Part shown: positions 39,147-47,004 of the stretch, piece after piece | Layout: every line of letters begins with the position of its first letter | Numbering within the stretch: position 1 is the first letter of the stretch | Assembly: GCA_001872285.1 (NCBI GenBank) | Contig: MNXU01000038.1 | Location: 125,635-172,638 of the forward strand | Direction of reading: 5' to 3' | DNA from: Betaproteobacteria bacterium CG2_30_68_42 | GTDB taxonomy: Bacteria > Pseudomonadota > Gammaproteobacteria > Burkholderiales > Rhodocyclaceae | Length of the DNA stretch: 47,004 nucleotides | Translations under genes and position numbers: made by a program | Notes under the pieces: model-generated | What the model saw: only the letters and a program-made list of their open reading frames with translations | Databases searched by the model: none | What the model was told of the DNA's origin: nothing

Positions 39147-39175
39147 ATTACAACGCTTGGCGCCGCGCTTGTCAA
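39147..39175 (-). promoter_or_regulatory. sigma70 promoter of rpmH
   Basis: On the minus strand the -35 is a perfect TTGACA (39175-39170), followed by 17 bases and the -10 TGTAAT (39152-39147, five of six). The transcription start is predicted near 39140, about 25 bases before rpmH. A DnaA box lies 20 bases upstream, so control by DnaA is possible. Confidence 0.85.
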
Positions 39176-39195
39176 CGTCGGACCAGCCCAGCGGT

Positions 39196-39204
39196 TGTGG
39201 ATAA
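39196..39204 (-). other. DnaA box upstream of dnaA
   Basis: TGTGGATAA is the exact reverse complement of the DnaA box TTATCCACA. It lies between the divergent rpmH and dnaA genes and could serve autoregulation of dnaA or be part of the origin. Confidence 0.8.
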
Positions 39205-39260
39205 CCGCCCCGTGGAAGCGTAAAATCGTTTCGGCCGTTCGTTCCGGACTCCTCCGGACA

Positions 39261-39306
39261 GAAAAAACAATACATATAATTCAATCAGTTATATCATCAT
39301 TAATCC
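39261..39306 (+). promoter_or_regulatory. AT-rich segment with -10-like TATAAT before dnaA
   Basis: This is the most AT-rich stretch seen in the window. It starts right after a small hairpin (TCCGGA at 39243-39248 and 39253-39258) and contains a perfect -10 hexamer TATAAT at 39275-39280. The corresponding -35 (about 39252-39257) is poor. It may be the dnaA promoter, a DNA-unwinding element, or both. Confidence 0.45.
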
Positions 39307-39336
39307 CGTTTCCGGCATGAAAAGAGCGAGCCGAAC

Positions 39337-40698
39337 ATGAACGAGCTCTGGTCGGCGTTGATGCCGCGCCTCGAGCAGGAGTTTCCCGGCCAGCAGCTCG
39401 GCCACTGGCTCCGCCCCCTGCAGGTCGAAGCTTTGCCCGAAGGCGAGGCTGGTTTCCGGCTGTGCGCGCCCAATGGCTTCATTCTCAAATGGGTTCGGGA
39501 CCATTATTTGCCACGAATTCAGGCACTCGCCATCGAGCTTGCCGGCCATCCGGTCGGCGTGAGCCTTGCGCTCTCGGGCAATGCTGCGCCGCGAACTCCA
39601 GCCCAACCGGCTGTCGGCTTGTCCGGTGTCGATCGCAGCGAAGCGCCGGCGCTGGCGGCAAGCGAGGCCGCCTACGAAAAGACCCGGCTCAATCCGTCGT
39701 TCAGCTTCGATAACCTGGTCACCGGCCGCGCGAACGACCTTGCGCGTGCTGCGGCACTTCAGGTCGCAGAGAATCCCGGGACCTCCTACAACCCCCTGTT
39801 CATCTACGGTGGCGTAGGTCTGGGCAAGACCCATCTCGCGCATGCCCTCGGAAACGCGGTCTTTCATGCCGATCCCCGACGCATCGTTCGCTACGTTCAC
39901 GCCGAGGATTACTTCGCCGACGTGGTGCGCGCATATCAGCAGAAATCCTTCGACAAGTTCAAGCGCTACTACCGCTCGCTCGAAATGTTGATCATCGACG
40001 ACATCCAGTTCTTCAACAACAAGAACCGCACCCAGGAGGAGTTCTTCTACGCCTTCAATGCCCTGATCGAGGCCAAGAAGCAGATCGTCATCACCTGCGA
40101 TACCTATCCCAAGGATATCGAAGGTGTGGAGGACAGGCTGATTTCGCGTTTCGACTGGGGACTCACGGTTGCCATCGAGCCACCTGAACTGGAAATGCGG
40201 GTGGCCATCCTGAAGAAGAAGGCCGAAGCCGAACAAATCGATCTGTCCGACGACGTTGCCTTCCTGATTGCGAAGCACCTGCGCTCCAATGTTCGGGAAC
40301 TGGAAGGTGCATTGAAGAAGGTTCTCGCGTTTGCGCGCTTCCATTCGTTGCAAATCAACCTGGAGGTTGCCAAGGAGGCGCTGAAGGATCTGGTCGGCAC
40401 CCAGAATCGCCAGATCACGCTCGAAGTGATTCAGAAGACCGTGGCCGATTATTACAAGCTCAAGGTTTCCGACCTGTTTTCCAAGAAGCGAACACGCAAT
40501 ATCGCCCGCCCACGCCAAGTCGCGATGTGGCTCGCCAAGGAACTCACCCTTGAAAGCTATCCGGCGATCGGCGATGCTTTCGGCGGGCGCGATCATACGA
40601 CCGTTCTGCACGCGCATCGGACCATCTCCGAGAAGCGGATATCCGACCAGAACATCAAGCATGACCTCAACGTCCTGACGCAAGTGCTGCGCGGTTGA
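39337..40698 (+). CDS. dnaA: chromosomal replication initiator protein DnaA
   Basis: 453 residues. Domain I begins MNELWSALMPRLEQEF and is followed by a short linker. The AAA+ domain III opens with LNPSFSFDNLVTGRANDLA and has Walker A GGVGLGKTHL and Walker B LIIDDIQF. The domain IV DnaA signature GGRDHTTVLHAHRTI is at the C-terminus. It binds DnaA boxes and melts the origin. No strong ribosome site is seen upstream. It is followed by dnaN and gyrB on the same strand. Confidence 0.97.
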   Translation: MNELWSALMPRLEQEFPGQQLGHWLRPLQVEALPEGEAGFRLCAPNGFILKWVRDHYLPRIQALAIELAGHPVGVSLALSGNAAPRTPAQPAVGLSGVDRSEAPALAASEAAYEKTRLNPSFSFDNLVTGRANDLARAAALQVAENPGTSYNPLFIYGGVGLGKTHLAHALGNAVFHADPRRIVRYVHAEDYFADVVRAYQQKSFDKFKRYYRSLEMLIIDDIQFFNNKNRTQEEFFYAFNALIEAKKQIVITCDTYPKDIEGVEDRLISRFDWGLTVAIEPPELEMRVAILKKKAEAEQIDLSDDVAFLIAKHLRSNVRELEGALKKVLAFARFHSLQINLEVAKEALKDLVGTQNRQITLEVIQKTVADYYKLKVSDLFSKKRTRNIARPRQVAMWLAKELTLESYPAIGDAFGGRDHTTVLHAHRTISEKRISDQNIKHDLNVLTQVLRG

Positions 40699-40861
40699 TA
40701 ACCCTGTTATCGAGGAGCGCACGAAATGTGGATAAGTACGCAATCCCGGATATTTGCACTTTGTTCCCAGGTTCGATCTACTGCCAATCCACAGGCTTTG
40801 AAGGATAGTTATACCCGCATTTTTCGGGCTGTTTTTCAACGAGTTCTCTGACTTATCCCCG
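40694..40861 (+). other. candidate oriC between dnaA and dnaN
   Basis: The 202-base gap contains one perfect DnaA box on the minus strand (TGTGGATAA, 40727-40735) and four near matches with two mismatches: 40694-40702, 40785-40793 (CAATCCACA), 40809-40817 (TTATACCCG) and 40853-40861 (TTATCCCCG). Thymine-rich stretches occur at 40818-40838 and before dnaN. A small GC stem (about 40814-40830) could also end dnaA transcription. Origin function is inferred; the gap upstream of dnaA is the alternative. Confidence 0.5.
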
Positions 40862-40900
40862 GCCAACACCACCCCAATCATCTTCTAAGGGATTTATTTA

Positions 40901-44465
<3,565 letters not shown>

Positions 44466-44478
44466 ATTCGCGGGCCGG

Positions 44479-45489
44479 TCAGCGACCGCTTCCAGGCGAT
44501 GCCGCCCTTGCGGGGGGGCTCTTCGGCGCCATCTTCGTAGCACTCGTGCGTTTGCCGCTCCGATAGACGACCCGTGCGCTTTCCTTTCCTGGCGTGCCTC
44601 GCACGGCGCTGATTTCCATGCCCTCCGGAATCGGGGGCTCTTCGCCGGCCAGCCACCGCGTGTCCTTCATCATTTCATCGAACGCGGCGAGGTAGGCGTC
44701 CCGCAGCGCATCGACCGGACGCCCCAGCGCTTCGGCGACACGCATCGCGCGCAGCAGCTCGTCCATCCTTGCCGGCGCCGGGATGGAACGAAGCGGGGGC
44801 TGTCCCTCCGGCGGCTCGCGTGAAGACAGCGCGAAACGCTCCGCGGAGGACACGAGCCGCGCGATGCCGAAATTGCGCTGGCGCATCGCCCAGGCCACGG
44901 CATCTTCGCCCGCTTCGTTGGTCGCCGCGGCATCCGCCCCGCTGTCGAGCAGCAGCTTCGCAAGCGCCTCGTGCCCTTCGCGAGCGGCCATCATCAGGAC
45001 CGTCGAACCGTTCGGAGAGCGAGCGCTCACATTCGCGCCACGCTCGATGAGCAGTCGAGTCACCTCCTGGTGCCCGGCGAAGACCGCGTAATGCAGGGCG
45101 GACCATTGCGATCCCTCGCGGTCGATCTTCGCCCCGCGATCGAGCAGCCAGCGCACCGCCCCGACACGTCCCTTCCATGCCGCATGCATCAGGGCGTTCT
45201 CGCCGTAGCGGTTGGTCTTCTCGATGTCGGCGTCGGCCTCGACGAACATCCGCATCATCGGGATATTGCCTTCCCAAGCCGCGATCATGAGGCCGGTGCC
45301 GATCCGGTCGGCCATGAAATCGGGTTCCAGACCCTCTTCGAGCCAGCCCTGCGCGAGCCCGCGATCGCCCAGTTCGATGGCGATTCCGAAGCGCACCGGG
45401 TCAGGCAGCGCGGAGCGGGCGGGCGCGGAAAGCCAGGAAAGGATCGCGGCAGCGAAGAGTGCAGCGCGCCTGAATCCGAGTCTCGTCAT
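44479..45489 (-). CDS. exported ankyrin-repeat protein
   Basis: 336 residues. A signal peptide (about 1-27) precedes roughly five ankyrin repeats (about 35-200) with phrases such as NRYGENALMHAAWKGRVGAV, SQWSALHYAVFAGHQEVTRL, SPNGSTVLMMAAREGHEAL and NEAGEDAVAWAMRQRN. The C-terminal third is not repeat-like and ends Pro/Ala-rich. Ankyrin repeats bind other proteins; the partner is unknown and periplasmic location is inferred. It is convergent with gyrB and 61 bases after the HlyD-type gene on the same strand. Confidence 0.85.
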   Translation of the reverse strand: MTRLGFRRAALFAAAILSWLSAPARSALPDPVRFGIAIELGDRGLAQGWLEEGLEPDFMADRIGTGLMIAAWEGNIPMMRMFVEADADIEKTNRYGENALMHAAWKGRVGAVRWLLDRGAKIDREGSQWSALHYAVFAGHQEVTRLLIERGANVSARSPNGSTVLMMAAREGHEALAKLLLDSGADAAATNEAGEDAVAWAMRQRNFGIARLVSSAERFALSSREPPEGQPPLRSIPAPARMDELLRAMRVAEALGRPVDALRDAYLAAFDEMMKDTRWLAGEEPPIPEGMEISAVRGTPGKESARVVYRSGKRTSATKMAPKSPPARAASPGSGR

Positions 45490-45550
45490 GTCCGGCAGTC
45501 GTATCGGTCGAAGCCAGCGGGCCGTGCCGCGGGCATCGTAGCCGAACCGC

Positions 45551-46879
45551 TCATCGCTCGCGTCCGGCCTCGTGAAATGCGCCCCGGATCGGGGTCAGCA
45601 GGTATTCGAGCACGCTGCGGCTGCCCAGTTTGATCTCCGCGGCGAGCGCCATGCCGGGGGAAAGCACGTAGCGCTGCCCATCGAGCGAGAGCGCTTCGGT
45701 GTCCAGATCGACGACCGTGCGGAACAGCCCCGCGCCGGCGTCCTGAGCCGTTTTCGGCTCGTGGGCATCGGCGCCCACCTGAGCGACGCGCGCGCTCAGC
45801 ATGCCATACTTCTGGAACGGATAGGCCGCCAGCTTGAGCTGCACCGGCTGGCCGGGGTGCACGAAACCGATGTCGTCGTTATGAACCCAGACCTCGGCGC
45901 GCAGGGCGTCGTCCGCGGGAACCAGCGTCAGCAGCACCGTTCCCGGCGACACCACCGATCCGGCCGTGTGCGTGGCCAGTTCCTTGACGATCGCGTCCTG
46001 CGGCGCCTTCAGCTCCAGAGCCTCGCCGCGGTGCGACTGCTTGGCGAGTTCCTGGCCCAGCTTGTCCAGCCGGGTCGCCTCCTGTACCCGCTCGGCCTGC
46101 AGGCGGCGCTCGGTCTCTGCGCTGACCTGACGCAGGCGTTGCTCGGCAGCGGCGATCGCGGCCGTCGCGGACTCGATGACGGCTTCCTGCGCGCGCAGAT
46201 CCTGCTCGCGCTCGATGCGCTCGCGGCTCTTGTCGGTCGCCACCAGGCGGCTGACGTAACCGCCGCGCGCGAGATCCGCGAACGCGCGCTCCTGCTCGGC
46301 GTAGTGGGGCAGGACGCCGGCCAGCTTCGCACGCACCTGCTCGGCCGCGGCGAGCTCGTGCCGGGCGCGATCGAGTGCCGCCTGCTCCTGTGCGAGCGCA
46401 CCTCGATAGGCGCGAAGCTCCGCCTCGTGTTCGGCCGCGACGCGCTCGAACAGCGCGGGCGGGTCGTCGGGCTGCCTGACGAGCGGGCGGCTGGCGAGCT
46501 GGGCATCGATGCGCCGAAGATTGAGACGGCTCGCGTGGACCTCGGTGAGGATGCTGGTGCGGTCCGCCTCGCTGTAGGCCGTATCCATGCGCGCCAGCAC
46601 CTGGCCGGCCCGGACCCGATCGCCCTCCGCGACCAGGATCTCCTTCACCACTCCGGCTTCGGCGGGCTGCACGATCTTCAGGTGCGAGCGCGGAATCAGC
46701 CGCCCCTCGGCCACCGCGACGATGTCGAGCTGTCCGAGAGCGGCCCAGGCGAACGTCGCCGCGAGCATCGCGAGGCAAGCCAGCAGCACCGCCCGCGCGG
46801 CCGGATGGGGTGGAGCCTCGTGGAGCTCCAGCAGCGCAGGCGAGAAGCCACTTTCCGCGTTCAAATCCTGTCCGGGCAT
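45551..46879 (-). CDS. HlyD-family type I secretion periplasmic adaptor
   Basis: 442 residues from the ATG at 46879, preferred over a GTG nine bases earlier because AGGAGG lies 8 bases before this ATG. It has one transmembrane helix near the N-terminus (about 32-52, ARAVLLACLAMLAATFAWAA) and then the membrane-fusion layout: a lipoyl-like half (HLKIVQPAEAGVVKEILVAEGDRVRAGQ), a long coiled coil (about 100-270) and the return half (LELKAPQDAIVKELATHTAGSVVSPG). It ends with LEYLLTPI. Family knowledge: links an inner-membrane ABC exporter to TolC. No exporter or TolC is seen here; the preceding gene is only partly visible. Confidence 0.9.
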   Translation of the reverse strand: MPGQDLNAESGFSPALLELHEAPPHPAARAVLLACLAMLAATFAWAALGQLDIVAVAEGRLIPRSHLKIVQPAEAGVVKEILVAEGDRVRAGQVLARMDTAYSEADRTSILTEVHASRLNLRRIDAQLASRPLVRQPDDPPALFERVAAEHEAELRAYRGALAQEQAALDRARHELAAAEQVRAKLAGVLPHYAEQERAFADLARGGYVSRLVATDKSRERIEREQDLRAQEAVIESATAAIAAAEQRLRQVSAETERRLQAERVQEATRLDKLGQELAKQSHRGEALELKAPQDAIVKELATHTAGSVVSPGTVLLTLVPADDALRAEVWVHNDDIGFVHPGQPVQLKLAAYPFQKYGMLSARVAQVGADAHEPKTAQDAGAGLFRTVVDLDTEALSLDGQRYVLSPGMALAAEIKLGSRSVLEYLLTPIRGAFHEAGRER

Positions 46880-46891
46880 GGCTCGCACCTC

Positions 46892-47004
46892 CTATCCGAG
46901 CGACACTGCGCCGGAAAGACTCTCGGGCGACCGGAGCGTCTGGGGTGTGATCCCGAACTGCGGGCTGCCGATCGTCTCCTGCGCCACCGCCAGCCCGATG
47001 CCGG
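46892..47004 (-). CDS. C-terminal fragment of an unidentified gene
   Basis: Only the last 37 or so residues are in the window, ending at a TAG 12 bases before the HlyD-type start. The visible tail reads GIGLAVAQETIGSPQFG and then ends SLSGAVSLG. It does not show the usual end of an ABC exporter ATPase. Because the gene lies just upstream of the adaptor and on the same strand, a type I secretion component or substrate is possible. I cannot assign a function. Confidence 0.6.
   Translation of the reverse strand, partial: GIGLAVAQETIGSPQFGITPQTLRSPESLSGAVSLG

Noticed and set aside
40814-40840. Small GC hairpin followed by T residues after dnaA as an intrinsic terminator
   Set aside because: The stem is only four base pairs and the T-tract is displaced, so it is too weak to list separately.
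39289-40881. Minus-strand frame of 530 codons opposite dnaA
   Set aside because: Antisense to dnaA with all its motifs; no recognised domain.

Overview
The window is a GC-rich chromosomal segment of a proteobacterium, most likely a betaproteobacterium. The reasons are gene content and order: rpmH-rnpA-yidD-yidC-mnmE beside dnaA-dnaN-gyrB, the nadD-rsfS-rlmH-maf-rng block, gshA (Thiobacillus/Acidithiobacillus-type) with gshB beside a soluble EIIA-HPr-EI set, a TorF porin-glnK-amtB operon, and a BPSS1780-family membrane protein. No species can be named from the sequence alone. Nearly all genes left of dnaA lie on the minus strand and dnaA-dnaN-gyrB on the plus strand, as expected if replication starts near 39-41 kb.

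Layout. 1-4.5 kb: lipid and catabolic genes (truncated patatin-like lipase, fadH 2,4-dienoyl-CoA reductase, a Tat-exported dienelactone hydrolase-like protein, an AhpD-like peroxidase). 4.6-9.9 kb: a tightly packed minus-strand array of twelve genes that reads as a sulfur-trafficking module. It holds two half-size YeeE/YedE permeases, TusA, three very small uncharacterised proteins (one exported and ending in Gly-Gly-Cys, one only 30 residues long), a membrane-anchored rhodanese without its catalytic cysteine, two DsrE-like proteins plus a 61-residue companion, an exported two-domain rhodanese and a c-type cytochrome. A ribbon-helix-helix protein is encoded divergently, across an intergenic region holding an 8-bp inverted repeat. 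10.5-16.4 kb: housekeeping block (rng, maf, rlmH, rsfS, nadD, membrane protein) and a divergent ElaB/YqjD-YqjE-YqjK membrane operon. 16.4-19.6 kb: ampG, then metX-metW preceded by a sigma70 promoter, a SAM-II (metA-type) riboswitch and an intrinsic terminator.

19.8-29.8 kb: an orphan REC-HPt protein, ptsI-ptsH-EIIA, a small membrane protein, apbE, gshB and gshA in one overlapping minus-strand chain, then a solitary N6-adenine DNA methyltransferase and a divergent ABC-F protein. 29.8-33.5 kb: the nitrogen operon torF-glnK-amtB behind a near-consensus sigma54 promoter, and a TauE/SafE permease gene bracketed by two identical parS-like 16-mers. 33.5-44.5 kb: typA, mnmE, yidC, yidD, rnpA, rpmH, the dnaA upstream region, dnaA, a candidate oriC, dnaN and gyrB. 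44.5-47 kb: an exported ankyrin-repeat protein, a HlyD-family type I secretion adaptor, and the C-terminal tail of an unidentified gene.

The most novel-looking part is the 4.6-9.9 kb sulfur array: its families point to import and relay of reduced sulfur, but several components have no function I can name. The best-supported regulatory elements are the SAM-II/terminator leader of metX, the sigma54 promoter of torF-glnK-amtB, the rpmH promoter, the DnaA boxes and the paired parS-like sites.
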